NCBI GenBank assembly: GCA_910579265.1
Contig: CAJTTE010000029.1
Span: 1-27,514, forward strand
Origin: an uncultured Ruminiclostridium sp.
GTDB taxonomy: Bacteria; Bacillota; Clostridia; Oscillospirales; Ruminococcaceae
DNA length: 27,514 bases
Direction of reading: 5' to 3'
This document shows, one piece after another, positions 1 through 8,228 of this stretch. The translations under genes were made by a program, and so were the position numbers. Position 1 is the first letter of the stretch, and each line of letters starts with the position of its first letter. The notes beneath the pieces are model-generated. The model searched no databases and was not told the DNA's origin. It saw nothing but the letters and a program-made list of their open reading frames with translations.

Positions 1-130
1 TTTAATGTTTGAGAACATTGTATCCTTTCAGTGGGATCTCTCAGCTTTGCTCTTCTTATGATATAATAACCCCAGACAAAGTAAAGTGGAAGAAATTATT
101 TAATATTTAAAAACATTTTACTGTTATAAT
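1..130 (+). repeat. ~104-bp tandem repeat, array 1 (one unit plus degenerate second unit)
   Basis: Positions 4-75 match the repeat unit found again near 11.1-11.4, 15.1-15.6 and 26.9-27.5 kb: GTTTGAGAACATTGTA, then a TCAGTGGGATC stretch, then TGATATAATAACC. A second, decayed unit seems to follow and ends in TATAAT at 125-130. The left edge is cut by the window. The array reads in the + direction toward the cysteine desulfurase gene, and the TATAAT at 125-130 could serve as its -10 box, although no good -35 is visible. Confidence 0.7.
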
Positions 131-227
131 ATGCCCGGTCCAACCGATGGATCGGATATTGTTAGCATCATCTCAAATATAAATGATATAAATTATATTT
201 TAATCAAAACAGATAAGGAAAACAGCA

Positions 228-1328
228 ATGATATATCTTGACAACGCCGCCACCACAAAACCCTGCGAGGAAGCTATAGAAGCCGCCGCAAAATGTATGC
301 GCAGCTGTTTCGGAAATCCTTCTTCCCTTCACAAAATGGGAATAGAAGCTGAAAAAATTATAACCTCAGCCAAAAAAACTATTCTGAACCGCTTAAATAA
401 AGAGGGAGAGATTTTTTTTACATCAGGAGCAACGGAAAGCAATAATCTTGCAATTTTCGGAACCGCACAAGCACTAAAGCGCAGAGGTAACAGAATAGTC
501 ACCACCGCCATAGAACATCCCAGCGTTGCCGAGCCTATGAAGATACTTGCCGGACGCGGTTTTGAAATAATAAGCATCAAGCCCTCCGAATATGAATCCC
601 CACAGCTTTTTGAAGACGCGCTGATCGACGCTGTAAACGAAAAAACGATACTGCTCAGTTTTATGTCGGTAAATAATGAAACGGGCTATATAACGGACTC
701 AAACCGGATTTACAAGGCAGTAAAGCGTAAATACCCAACCTGTGTCATACATGTTGACGGAGTACAAGGGTTCTGCAAGGTTCCTATTTCTGCCGATCTT
801 ATAAGCTTATCCTCCCATAAGATCCATGGAATAAAAGGCGTAGGAGCATTATATAAAGCAAAAAACACTCGCCTTTTACCTATCGTTTACGGCGGAGGAC
901 AACAGCTCGGACTTCGTTCCGGAACAGAGCCGGTCGACCTTATAGCCGCATTTGACGCTGCAATAAAGGCTTATCCCGAAAATTTCACCTTATTTTCAGA
1001 ATTACGTCACAAGCTAATGCTACTTTTGGAACAGTTGGACGGTATTATAGTAAACAGTAAAAATTCCGTCGATAATATAGTGAATTTTTCCGTAATAGGA
1101 ATACGAAGCGAAATAATGCTTCATTTTCTTGAGGAAAAGGGAATATATGTATCCAGCGGTTCCGCTTGCTCCAAAGGAAAAATCAGTCCCGTTCTGGAAG
1201 CGCTTGGCGTTTCCGCTCAGAATGCCGACAGCGCTGTAAGGGTGAGCTTTTGCCGTAATAATACGGCTAATGAGCTTGAAATACTGACCGAAGCCCTTTC
1301 GGAAGGAATAAAGCGCTTTAAACGTTAA
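228..1328 (+). CDS. Cysteine desulfurase, NifS/IscS class (PLP-dependent), probable partner of ThiI
   Basis: This is a 366-aa cytoplasmic class V aminotransferase that would take sulfur from L-cysteine and pass it on as a persulfide. The N-terminus has the family start MIYLDNAATTKP. SSHKIHG holds the PLP lysine (K198), and SSGSACSKG near the C-terminus holds the active cysteine (C314). The motif TSGATESNN, which helps bind the cofactor, is at about residues 66-74. The start has AAGGA seven or eight bases upstream. ThiI follows after 44 nt, the arrangement known from Bacillus nifZ-thiI, so the likely role is sulfur supply for 4-thiouridine in tRNA. No Fe-S scaffold gene is nearby, which argues against a general Fe-S role. 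The exact paralogue name is uncertain. Confidence 0.93.
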   Translation: MIYLDNAATTKPCEEAIEAAAKCMRSCFGNPSSLHKMGIEAEKIITSAKKTILNRLNKEGEIFFTSGATESNNLAIFGTAQALKRRGNRIVTTAIEHPSVAEPMKILAGRGFEIISIKPSEYESPQLFEDALIDAVNEKTILLSFMSVNNETGYITDSNRIYKAVKRKYPTCVIHVDGVQGFCKVPISADLISLSSHKIHGIKGVGALYKAKNTRLLPIVYGGGQQLGLRSGTEPVDLIAAFDAAIKAYPENFTLFSELRHKLMLLLEQLDGIIVNSKNSVDNIVNFSVIGIRSEIMLHFLEEKGIYVSSGSACSKGKISPVLEALGVSAQNADSAVRVSFCRNNTANELEILTEALSEGIKRFKR

Positions 1329-1372
1329 AAACAGAATAATGATCTTATCAAAAACCGAAAGGAATTTTTACA

Positions 1373-2554
1373 ATGGAAGTTATAATGGCAAAATACGGAG
1401 AAATAGCCTTAAAAGGTCTTAACCGCAGCAGCTTTGAGGATCTTCTCGTTCGCAATATAAAACGAAGGTTGGCTCCGCTGGGTGATTTCGATGTGAGCCG
1501 CCGGCAATCAACGGTATTTATTAAGCCTTTATCCGAAAACGTGGACCTTGATATCGCGGTAAATAAATTATGCAAGGTTTTCGGTATCGCGGCAGTACAG
1601 CGTTCGGCAGTACTTCCGAAAAAAATGGATGAAATAATCAAACTGGGTATTCCTTACTTAAAAAACACTTTAGAAAATGCAGGCACCTTTAAGGTCGAAG
1701 CAAAGCGCTCTGACAAGAGCTTTCCTCTTACAAGCCCCCAGATCCAGCAGGAACTGGGCGGGGCGCTTTCCGACGCTTATCCTCATCTTATAACCGACGT
1801 TCACAATCCGGACATAACCGTTCTGCTCGAAATACGCGATAAGGGAGCATATCTGAATGCGGAAAAAATACCTGCGGCGGGCGGTATGCCCGTGGGAAGC
1901 AACGGAAATGCGCTCTTGCTTCTTTCGGGAGGTATAGACAGCCCCGTTGCGGCGTTTATGATGGCAAAAAGAGGACTTAGGGTTGATGCAATACACTTTC
2001 AAAGCCCTCCGTATACTTCGGAAAGAGCTTTAATGAAGGTAGAAAGCCTTTGCGAAAAGCTTACCGATTACTGCGGAGACATAAGATTTTACTGTGTACC
2101 GTTTACGGAAATACAGGAAGCTCTCCGGGATAATTGCAGCGGCGATTACTTTACCGTCATAATGCGCCGCCTTATGCTGAAAATTGCAAACCGTTTCTGT
2201 GCCGCTAAGCATTACGGAGCATTGATAACGGGAGAGAGCGTCGGTCAGGTAGCCAGTCAGACCTTAGCGGCCATAGGCTGCACCGATGAGGCGGCAGGAT
2301 ATCCTGTATTAAGACCGCTTGTGGGGATGGATAAAAAAGAAATAGTAGAAATCGCAAGAAAAATCGAAACATTTGAAACCTCCATACTTCCGTATGAAGA
2401 CTGTTGTACCGTATTTACACCCAAGCATCCGAAAACCAAGCCAATACTTGAAGACGTTATTAAAGAAGAAAAAAATTTTGATTTTGCTCCGCTTATAGAA
2501 AAAGCTGTCAGCAATACCAGAATAAAGGATTTTAAGCTCGGCGGGAAAAATTAA
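1373..2554 (+). CDS. thiI: tRNA 4-thiouridine synthase ThiI (tRNA sulfurtransferase)
   Basis: This 393-aa protein adenylates uridine 8 of tRNA and replaces its oxygen with sulfur. The N-terminus begins MEVIMAKYGEIALKGLNR, typical of ThiI, and is followed by a ferredoxin-like and THUMP region (about residues 60-165). The PP-loop ATP motif SGGIDSP is at residues 185-191. Length agrees with the short ThiI form that lacks the C-terminal rhodanese domain, as in Bacillus and many Clostridia, where sulfur comes directly from a dedicated cysteine desulfurase; that gene lies immediately upstream. The ATG at 1373 has AAAGGA ten or so bases upstream. A role in thiazole (thiamine) synthesis is possible in some species, but no thiamine genes are seen here. 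Confidence 0.95.
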   Translation: MEVIMAKYGEIALKGLNRSSFEDLLVRNIKRRLAPLGDFDVSRRQSTVFIKPLSENVDLDIAVNKLCKVFGIAAVQRSAVLPKKMDEIIKLGIPYLKNTLENAGTFKVEAKRSDKSFPLTSPQIQQELGGALSDAYPHLITDVHNPDITVLLEIRDKGAYLNAEKIPAAGGMPVGSNGNALLLLSGGIDSPVAAFMMAKRGLRVDAIHFQSPPYTSERALMKVESLCEKLTDYCGDIRFYCVPFTEIQEALRDNCSGDYFTVIMRRLMLKIANRFCAAKHYGALITGESVGQVASQTLAAIGCTDEAAGYPVLRPLVGMDKKEIVEIARKIETFETSILPYEDCCTVFTPKHPKTKPILEDVIKEEKNFDFAPLIEKAVSNTRIKDFKLGGKN

Positions 2555-2608
2555 GCCGTATCGTCGTTTAATCAAATTCCGATTATGAAGAAATTGGAGA
2601 AATATAAA

Positions 2609-3127
2609 ATGACAGAAAATATTGACAAACAAGCACAAAATATAGTAAAATTGTTACGCAGCGTTAAAATGAAGATCTCTTCCGCCGAAAGCTGTACGGG
2701 AGGACTTGTTTCTGCGGCAATTACCTCCGTAAGCGGTTCATCGGAAGTTTTTGATTTTGGGATATGCAGTTATTCGAACCAAATAAAGCATAGAATACTC
2801 GGCGTTCCCGAAGAGCATCTTAAAAATTTCGGCGCAGTATCGGAGCAGGTGGCAAAGGCAATGGCAGAAGGCGCCATGCGAATATCCGACAGTGATTTTG
2901 CGGTTTCGACCACGGGAATCGCGGGACCCGGCGGAGGAACTTCCGATAAACCGGTGGGAACTGTCTGGATAGGAATATGCAGCCGTCAAAACGGTGCAAC
3001 TGCTCATTGCTTTAAATTTGACGCCTCTGATTGCCCCGAAAAACTCACCAAACGCGAATATATTAGAAAACAATCTGTTCTAAAAGCTCTGGAGCTTCTG
3101 GAAAAAGAAATACTCAACGCCCTGTGA
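2609..3127 (+). CDS. pncC: CinA C-terminal-domain protein, nicotinamide-nucleotide amidase (PncC)
   Basis: This 172-aa protein matches the stand-alone CinA C-terminal domain, which deamidates nicotinamide mononucleotide to nicotinate mononucleotide in NAD salvage. Family landmarks are AESCTGGL near residue 25, the SYSNQIKHRILGV segment, GAVSEQVAKAMAEGA, and the glycine-rich TTGIAGPGGGT with KPVGTVWIG. The open frame extends to an ATG at 2585, but GGAGA at 2596-2600 sits eight bases before the ATG at 2609, so the shorter start is preferred. The N-terminal molybdopterin-binding domain of full-length CinA is absent. It follows thiI by 54 nt on the same strand and is probably cotranscribed. Confidence 0.9.
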   Translation: MTENIDKQAQNIVKLLRSVKMKISSAESCTGGLVSAAITSVSGSSEVFDFGICSYSNQIKHRILGVPEEHLKNFGAVSEQVAKAMAEGAMRISDSDFAVSTTGIAGPGGGTSDKPVGTVWIGICSRQNGATAHCFKFDASDCPEKLTKREYIRKQSVLKALELLEKEILNAL

Positions 3128-3176
3128 CAGAATCGGAAAAGGGCAATTTTATTGTATAAATGAAAGGATTAGTCAA

Positions 3177-4259
3177 ATGGCAGATTATACTGTGCGTCCG
3201 CCCATGGCAAGAGCCAAAGGAAAACAAAAAAACGCCTTTATGCGTTTTCTTATATCCGTATTTCCGTTTAAAGGAGACACGGCAGCGGAAATTATAAGGA
3301 AAATTGTTTTTATCGGTGCCGTAGTAGCCTTTGCCATAACAGGAGGCTCTTTAATAAACGATATTTACGGCGAAATGAAACAGATGTATATAGTTACGGA
3401 CAGAGTCGAATCCGATAAGCAGGGCACTCTCAACCTCCCGCAGGAAACGATCGACAAAATAAAAAATGAAAAGCCCTATATACGTGAAGATCTTATGGGA
3501 CTTTACGCCAAAAACAATGACCTCGTGGGTTGGTTCAACTTAGGAGGAAACGATAAAATCATCGACTATCCAGTAGTACAGACAGATAATAACGATAAGT
3601 ATCTTGTAACTGACTTTTACGGCGAACCCCTTAAATCAGGTACTCTTTTCGTAGATTACCGCTGCGAATTTTCCGAAAACGGAGACGCTCCTAATTTCCT
3701 TGTCTTTTACGGACATAACACCACATCATCGTTAATGTTTTCAAAACTGACAAGGTATTATTATGAAAAGGATAATCCGGATCCAAACGATGACTGGACC
3801 ACAAGCTATATAAAAAAACATCCTACGGTTACTTTTGATACGTTAGCCGAGGAGGGCACCTATAAAATATTTGCAGTATGCCTGTTCAATACCGAAGAGC
3901 AATACGGAGAGGTATATAATTATTTAAGACGGGGACGCGCTTTCGAAGATAAGGACGATTTCAACAACTATATTTTGGATATCATGGACAGAAGCGTTCT
4001 TTTTACGGACGTTGATCTTACCTACGGCGATGAAATAATCTGTCTTTCCACATGCTATTTTCCTTTCGGACCAAAATATGAAAACGTCCGCTGCGCAGTA
4101 TTCGGAAGGAAGGTCAGAGAAGGAGAAAGCCCTGAGGTTGACGCCTCCGCGGTCACACGAAACTATTACTGGAAAAGCTGGCAGCAGGCAGTTGATAACA
4201 AGCTTGCTACTGCTTATCCAAAGCGTTTATGGGATACCAGCAAGCTGCTGAGCTACTGA
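3177..4259 (+). CDS. srtB: Class B sortase (first of three tandem copies)
   Basis: This 360-aa membrane-anchored cysteine transpeptidase would cleave a sorting signal in a secreted protein and attach it to peptidoglycan or to another protein. A basic cytoplasmic N-terminus ends in FPFKGDTAAEIIRKIVF, followed by one membrane segment (about 42-62) and an external catalytic domain. The catalytic triad is visible: H180 in FYGHN, C293 in LSTC and R305 in NVRCAVF. The long segment between His and Cys with its helical insert is typical of class B. After the RKVREGESPEVD motif there is a 40-residue tail ending in WDTSKLL, shared with the next two genes. RBS is AAAGGA. No sorting-signal protein lies in this window, so the substrate is unknown. 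Confidence 0.93.
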   Translation: MADYTVRPPMARAKGKQKNAFMRFLISVFPFKGDTAAEIIRKIVFIGAVVAFAITGGSLINDIYGEMKQMYIVTDRVESDKQGTLNLPQETIDKIKNEKPYIREDLMGLYAKNNDLVGWFNLGGNDKIIDYPVVQTDNNDKYLVTDFYGEPLKSGTLFVDYRCEFSENGDAPNFLVFYGHNTTSSLMFSKLTRYYYEKDNPDPNDDWTTSYIKKHPTVTFDTLAEEGTYKIFAVCLFNTEEQYGEVYNYLRRGRAFEDKDDFNNYILDIMDRSVLFTDVDLTYGDEIICLSTCYFPFGPKYENVRCAVFGRKVREGESPEVDASAVTRNYYWKSWQQAVDNKLATAYPKRLWDTSKLLSY

Positions 4260-4284
4260 AAAAATGATCGGAAAGGAAAAAATT

Positions 4285-5379
4285 ATGGCCGAACATCTTA
4301 TTGACAAGAAAAAGAATCCGTTTGTTGCACTGTTCATACCTAACAGCGACGACACAAAAGGAGCGTTCGTAAGAAAAATCATCGTTTTGATAGCGCTTGT
4401 GGTGGCTATTATCTGCGGTCTTTTCATTCTGACCGACTTTGCCTCACAAAAAGCCGATGACAAAATGAACGAGGAGATACGTGATATTGTCGATCTTAAT
4501 GCTTCGGGAACGTTTTCTATAGATCAGAGCAAGGTTGACGAAATCAGAGAAGAACAACCCAAAATACTTGATAAATTCATCGATCTTTACGCGCAAAACA
4601 AAGATCTTGTGGGCTGGATAAAAGTAGGTCACTACATAGATTATCCGGTTCTGATGCGCGAGGGACTTGAAAATCAGGATTATTACCTGTACCGCGATTT
4701 TAACGAAGTGTATACGGAAAAAGGACCGGGTTCCATATTCTGCGACAATCATATTATTCCGTATTCCGATGCCAACAATCTCGTAATATACGGTCACAAT
4801 ATGGCATCCGGAAAACGTTTCGCAACTCTGACTTTCTATAATCCGTATTCGACCCGTGCGGACGGATTTATAGATTATTATAAAAAATATCCTACCTTGC
4901 AGTTTGATACTCTATATGAGGAAGGCACGTATAAAATTTTTGCCGGAATATTCATAAATACCGAGGAAAAGGACGGATATCCTTATCCCTATTATCGTAA
5001 AAGACAATTTAAAAGCGAATATGAATTTATGGATTTTATGGGCAATATAATGGACAGAAGCACATTCTATACCGGTGTGGACGTAGAATACGGAGATCAG
5101 ATCATAACATTGTCCACATGCTACTGGTATCCCACCGGAAATGACGTGGATACACGCTTCGCATTGTTTGCACGCAAGGTTCGCGATGGCGAAAGCCCAG
5201 AGGTTGACGTTGATCAGATCAAGGTTAATCCGAGTCCGTTATTTTTTGACGAATACTACAGAAGGGTAGGCGGATCATGGGCCGGACGGAATTGGGATTT
5301 ATCTCTTGTAAAGGACTTTGACAAATACAGCGATAAAATTGACAGTCTGGATGAAAAAGAGCCCGTAACGGTTGGATAA
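4285..5379 (+). CDS. srtB: Class B sortase (second tandem copy)
   Basis: This 364-aa sortase has one membrane segment (about residues 30-50) and an external class B catalytic domain. Triad residues are H171 (IYGHN), C279 (TLSTC) and R291 (DTRFALF). It is plainly a paralogue of the upstream gene: shared blocks include YAQNKDLVGW, the EEGTYKIFA segment, MDRSTFYTGVD and RKVRDGESPEVD, then a tail with GGSWAGRNWDLSLVKDF. The frame also opens at an ATG at 4264, but AAAGGA at 4272-4277 fits the ATG at 4285 far better. The upstream gene stops 25 nt earlier. The copies have diverged enough that they probably recognise different substrates, but that is inference. Confidence 0.93.
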   Translation: MAEHLIDKKKNPFVALFIPNSDDTKGAFVRKIIVLIALVVAIICGLFILTDFASQKADDKMNEEIRDIVDLNASGTFSIDQSKVDEIREEQPKILDKFIDLYAQNKDLVGWIKVGHYIDYPVLMREGLENQDYYLYRDFNEVYTEKGPGSIFCDNHIIPYSDANNLVIYGHNMASGKRFATLTFYNPYSTRADGFIDYYKKYPTLQFDTLYEEGTYKIFAGIFINTEEKDGYPYPYYRKRQFKSEYEFMDFMGNIMDRSTFYTGVDVEYGDQIITLSTCYWYPTGNDVDTRFALFARKVRDGESPEVDVDQIKVNPSPLFFDEYYRRVGGSWAGRNWDLSLVKDFDKYSDKIDSLDEKEPVTVG

Positions 5380-5409
5380 AAATAATTCTATCAAGAAGGT
5401 GAAAATAAA

Positions 5410-6483
5410 ATGCCCGAATTTGAATCTGTAAAAAAAAGCAATAAAAAAAATAAAAAGAAACAGACCTTTTCACAATCCTTGTTTCCGTGTAAAAACGACT
5501 CTACGGGTGAAATCATACGTAAGATAGTCTTTCTTGCCGCAATTCTTGTTTTGATAGGCGCAACTGTCTCAATAGTATATTTTTATTTTATACGTTCAGA
5601 CGCTATTGAAAACGAACAGGAAAAGCTTAACGATCTGCGCGGAGATAAAAGCAACGATATTATTTCGATAGAAATAAACGTTACCGATGCAAACGGCGAA
5701 GAAGTTAAGGTCCAGCGAAAGGTTCTGGAAGAATACGCCAAATTCTGCGAGCAAAACAGCGATATGGTAGGATATGTTGAAATTTATCCTCATGTAAGAA
5801 CTCCTGTAGTTCAAGGGGAGGATAATGAATTTTATCTTAAACACAATTTTAATAAACAGCCCACAGAAAACGGAACGGTTTTTGCCGACTATGAAGTACC
5901 TATTACCGCAGATTCCATACCTGCCAACACTATTATTTACGGTCATAATCTTATAACTAAGAATATGTTTGAACCGCTTTCCCAATACAGAAAAAACGGA
6001 ATCGATTTCTTAAAGGAAAACTACCGCATAAATTATGATACGATTTACAAAAAGAACCAGTACCTTATTTTTGCGGTATTTCTGGCGAACTTTGATCCGA
6101 CAAGAGGAGATGTGTTCAATTATCAAAACTATGTTTCTTTCAGTAATAAAAGCGAATTTGACAACTTTGTGGCCGAATGCCTTGACAGAAGCTATTATTA
6201 TACCGGAATAGACATAGAATACGGCGACGAATTACTGACGCTTTCTACTTGTGATTTCGCATATTTCAGATATGACATGCGCCTTGTGGTGGTCGCAAGA
6301 AAAGTAAGAGACGATGAAAGCCCCGTTCTTGATCCGGAAACATTTATTGACAACAGCGGTTTTGACGAAAACGGAAATCTTAAAAGGAAAATGTTCAAGG
6401 ATTTTTATTCAATTTACGCATATAATTGCGAATGGGGCGGAAGAAAATGGGACACTTCCTGGATAAAGGATTTTGAAGGTTAG
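5410..6483 (+). CDS. srtB: Class B sortase (third tandem copy)
   Basis: This is a 357-aa sortase with a very lysine- and asparagine-rich cytoplasmic start, then FPCKNDSTGEIIRKIVF and a membrane segment (about 39-61). Catalytic residues are H179 (IYGHN), C281 (LSTC) and R291 (DMRLVVV). It is the most divergent of the three: the region before the catalytic domain has the extra stretch SIEINVTDANGEEVKV, and the Cys-Arg loop differs (CDFAYFRYDMR). The tail GGRKWDTSWIKDFEG aligns with those of the other two. A good RBS (AGAAGGTG) lies upstream, and the spoIID-like gene follows after 37 nt. All catalytic residues are intact, so there is no sign of decay. Confidence 0.92.
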   Translation: MPEFESVKKSNKKNKKKQTFSQSLFPCKNDSTGEIIRKIVFLAAILVLIGATVSIVYFYFIRSDAIENEQEKLNDLRGDKSNDIISIEINVTDANGEEVKVQRKVLEEYAKFCEQNSDMVGYVEIYPHVRTPVVQGEDNEFYLKHNFNKQPTENGTVFADYEVPITADSIPANTIIYGHNLITKNMFEPLSQYRKNGIDFLKENYRINYDTIYKKNQYLIFAVFLANFDPTRGDVFNYQNYVSFSNKSEFDNFVAECLDRSYYYTGIDIEYGDELLTLSTCDFAYFRYDMRLVVVARKVRDDESPVLDPETFIDNSGFDENGNLKRKMFKDFYSIYAYNCEWGGRKWDTSWIKDFEG

Positions 6484-6520
6484 TATCTACTATAACGTAT
6501 AGACTTTAGGAGAAAAAATA

Positions 6521-7801
6521 ATGGGCAGATTTTCGCCGATTAAAATTGCAACCGTACTTGTTATCGCCATAGGATATATTCTTCTCTTCGGTATTACCGA
6601 AAGAGTTGACAGCATAGAAGCTGGCGAAATCTCCACAGTATCCACCGAGGAAGGCGATACCCCGCCTTTGGAAACAACCGATGATAAAACTCAAATTGAA
6701 GATGCGGACAATGCGGAAATCACTTTTCACACCTATTCTTCCCTTGACATTTCAAATAACATAAAGCCTTTTGAAATGAATTCGGCGGTACTTTTACCAT
6801 CAGGATACGAAGACATTTTAACCGAAGCGGAAACAACGGCCGACAGCACTCAGAAAAATCCCACGGAAACAAATGAAGTGACGACCGTATTCGAACCCGA
6901 CTTTGTTATAGACATAACAACTCCTTACTCCGCCGAAACATCGCCTGAATCATCATCGGAAGCGAATACCACCGCTCCGGTCACTAATCCAAGCGGCGAC
7001 ACTCTCAGCGTAAGATATACCGGAAGCGGCGGAAGTGTCGAGGGTGACGCGGCAGAAATTCTGGCTAAGGTTGTAATGGGGGAGATAGGCGGAGGATTTG
7101 ACGAAGAAGCAATAAAAGCGCAGGCCGTCGCAGCATATACCTACATAAAATATTACAACAAGAACGGGAATGCGCCTAATGTTTCAATTAAAACACCCAG
7201 CGACAAAGTAAAAAAATGCGTCAATGAAGTTCTCGGACAAGCCCTTTATTACAGCGACAATTTAATACAGGCAGTTTACGGTGCGTCATCCGCCGGCTAC
7301 ACAGCTTCTTCGAAAACCGTATGGGGAGTGGACTACCCTTATCTGCAAAGCAGGAAATGTGAGCTTGACGCTCTGTACGATCCGAATTACGGAGCCAAAT
7401 ATACCTTTACGGCAAACGAAATCAGAAGCTATGTAAGAAGCGAAACAGGCATAGAGCTTGACGGTGATCCGGGTAATTGGTTCGCAATAAAGGGTCACAC
7501 CGATAACGTATATGTGGGCAGTATGAGTATAGGAGGTAAAACCTCATATGCTGACGATGACGGAAAACAAATCGAAATAACGGGAAAAATAATGCGCGAG
7601 CGTATAATGAATTATAAGCTTCCCTCCTCATGCTTTGAAATATCATACAGTTCGGATACCAATAAATTTACATTTACCACCTACGGTTACGGTCACGGTG
7701 TTGGTCTGAGCCAAAACGGTGCGAATAATCTTGCAATATACTGGAAATATGATTATAAAAAAATTCTAAGCTTTTATTTTCCGGGAACCGAATTAAGGTA
7801 A
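6521..7801 (+). CDS. SpoIID/LytB-domain cell-wall protein, membrane-anchored
   Basis: This 426-aa protein has an N-terminal membrane anchor (about residues 8-26), then a low-complexity Thr/Ser/Glu-rich linker to about residue 165, then a SpoIID domain. SpoIID proteins are lytic transglycosylases that cut glycan strands lacking stem peptides. The signature VVMGEIGGGFDEEAIKAQAVA contains the probable catalytic glutamate E188; GASSAGYT and GYGHGVGLSQNGA are also typical. The linker suggests it reaches into the wall. It lies behind three sortase genes rather than next to spoIIQ-type genes, so it may be a general wall enzyme rather than the engulfment protein. The last two residues and the stop codon lie inside a sequence matching the end of a miniature element (7793-7812). 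RBS is TAGGAG. Confidence 0.88.
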   Translation: MGRFSPIKIATVLVIAIGYILLFGITERVDSIEAGEISTVSTEEGDTPPLETTDDKTQIEDADNAEITFHTYSSLDISNNIKPFEMNSAVLLPSGYEDILTEAETTADSTQKNPTETNEVTTVFEPDFVIDITTPYSAETSPESSSEANTTAPVTNPSGDTLSVRYTGSGGSVEGDAAEILAKVVMGEIGGGFDEEAIKAQAVAAYTYIKYYNKNGNAPNVSIKTPSDKVKKCVNEVLGQALYYSDNLIQAVYGASSAGYTASSKTVWGVDYPYLQSRKCELDALYDPNYGAKYTFTANEIRSYVRSETGIELDGDPGNWFAIKGHTDNVYVGSMSIGGKTSYADDDGKQIEITGKIMRERIMNYKLPSSCFEISYSSDTNKFTFTTYGYGHGVGLSQNGANNLAIYWKYDYKKILSFYFPGTELR

Positions 7802-7812
7802 CACCGCACAAC
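7793..7812 (+). repeat. Solo end of the TTAAGGCAA miniature-element family
   Basis: TTAAGGTAACACCGCACAA matches the first 19 bases of the 180-bp elements at 16807, 19445 and 21590 with one mismatch, but the rest of the element does not follow. It supplies the last two codons and the TAA stop of the SpoIID-like gene. It is either a relic of an insertion that was later deleted or a chance match; 18 of 19 identity favours a relic. Confidence 0.55.
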
Positions 7813-8123
7813 TAAAGCATAACGGCTTTACCACATGCTTGCCCGGGCTTTTTTCGGGATAACTAAGACTTCTCATAGTCAGATCATATTTAAAATACGT
7901 CAATAATTCCGGTTTTAAAAGCGGTTTTACCTGATGCGTCGGATTTATGTAAGCTGACGCGGCATGATAATATCGCGGGATATTTTCCTAATGCGGTGCG
8001 GGATTCGCCGCAAACAAAGGGAATATCAAGAAAACAATCTACGGCATAGACCCACGGCAATAGCCGTGCGTTATTGCCTCAAAAAAACTTAACAGAGCTT
8101 GATTTTTGCCGCCGGGTAGAATT
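7802..8123 (+). promoter_or_regulatory. Structured leader region upstream of the MATE gene
   Basis: No gene is evident here. Several self-complementary stretches read as one RNA: GATATTTTCC (7979-7988) pairs with GGGAATATC (8019-8027), enclosing GCGG/CCGC (7993-7996 with 8008-8011). Then CACGGC/GCCGTG (8053-8058, 8063-8068) with an AATA loop overlaps a competing pair GGCAAT/ATTGCC (8056-8061, 8073-8078). A large hairpin follows at 8124-8201. Mutually exclusive stems before a terminator-like hairpin are what a riboswitch or attenuator looks like. I could not match it to a known riboswitch class, so ligand and function are unknown. Confidence 0.4.
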
Positions 8124-8201
8124 AAAAGCGTCAAGCCTTCTGTCGTCAGGTCATATGCCGATAACCTAATCGGCATTAGCAGACAGAGGATTGACGCTTT
8201 T
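8124..8201 (+). terminator. Long hairpin, probable attenuator in front of the MATE gene
   Basis: AAAAGCGTCAA (8124-8134) pairs perfectly with TTGACGCTTTT (8191-8201). Inside it CCT-T-CTGTC pairs with GACAGAGG, and TGCCGAT pairs with ATCGGCA around a five-base loop. The right arm ends in CTTTTATTTT. The hairpin ends 27 nt before the MATE start codon, so it lies in the leader of that gene and could also end transcription from the left. Confidence 0.6.
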
Positions 8202-8228
8202 ATTTTACATAACATGGAGAACATCACT

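Noticed and set aside
6521..7801. SpoIID-like protein as a sortase substrate
   Set aside because: It has no C-terminal sorting motif, hydrophobic segment or basic tail.
7830..7860. Terminator after the SpoIID-like gene (GCCCGGGC then TTTTTT)
   Set aside because: The GC palindrome has no room for a loop, and alternative stems are only four bases.
7990..8080. Cobalamin riboswitch
   Set aside because: AAAGGGAA and a GACCC stretch resemble parts of it, but the GGTG-AATCC block and the B12 box are not found.
8106..8228. Longer start for the MATE protein
   Set aside because: It would translate through the long hairpin; a proper RBS precedes 8229.
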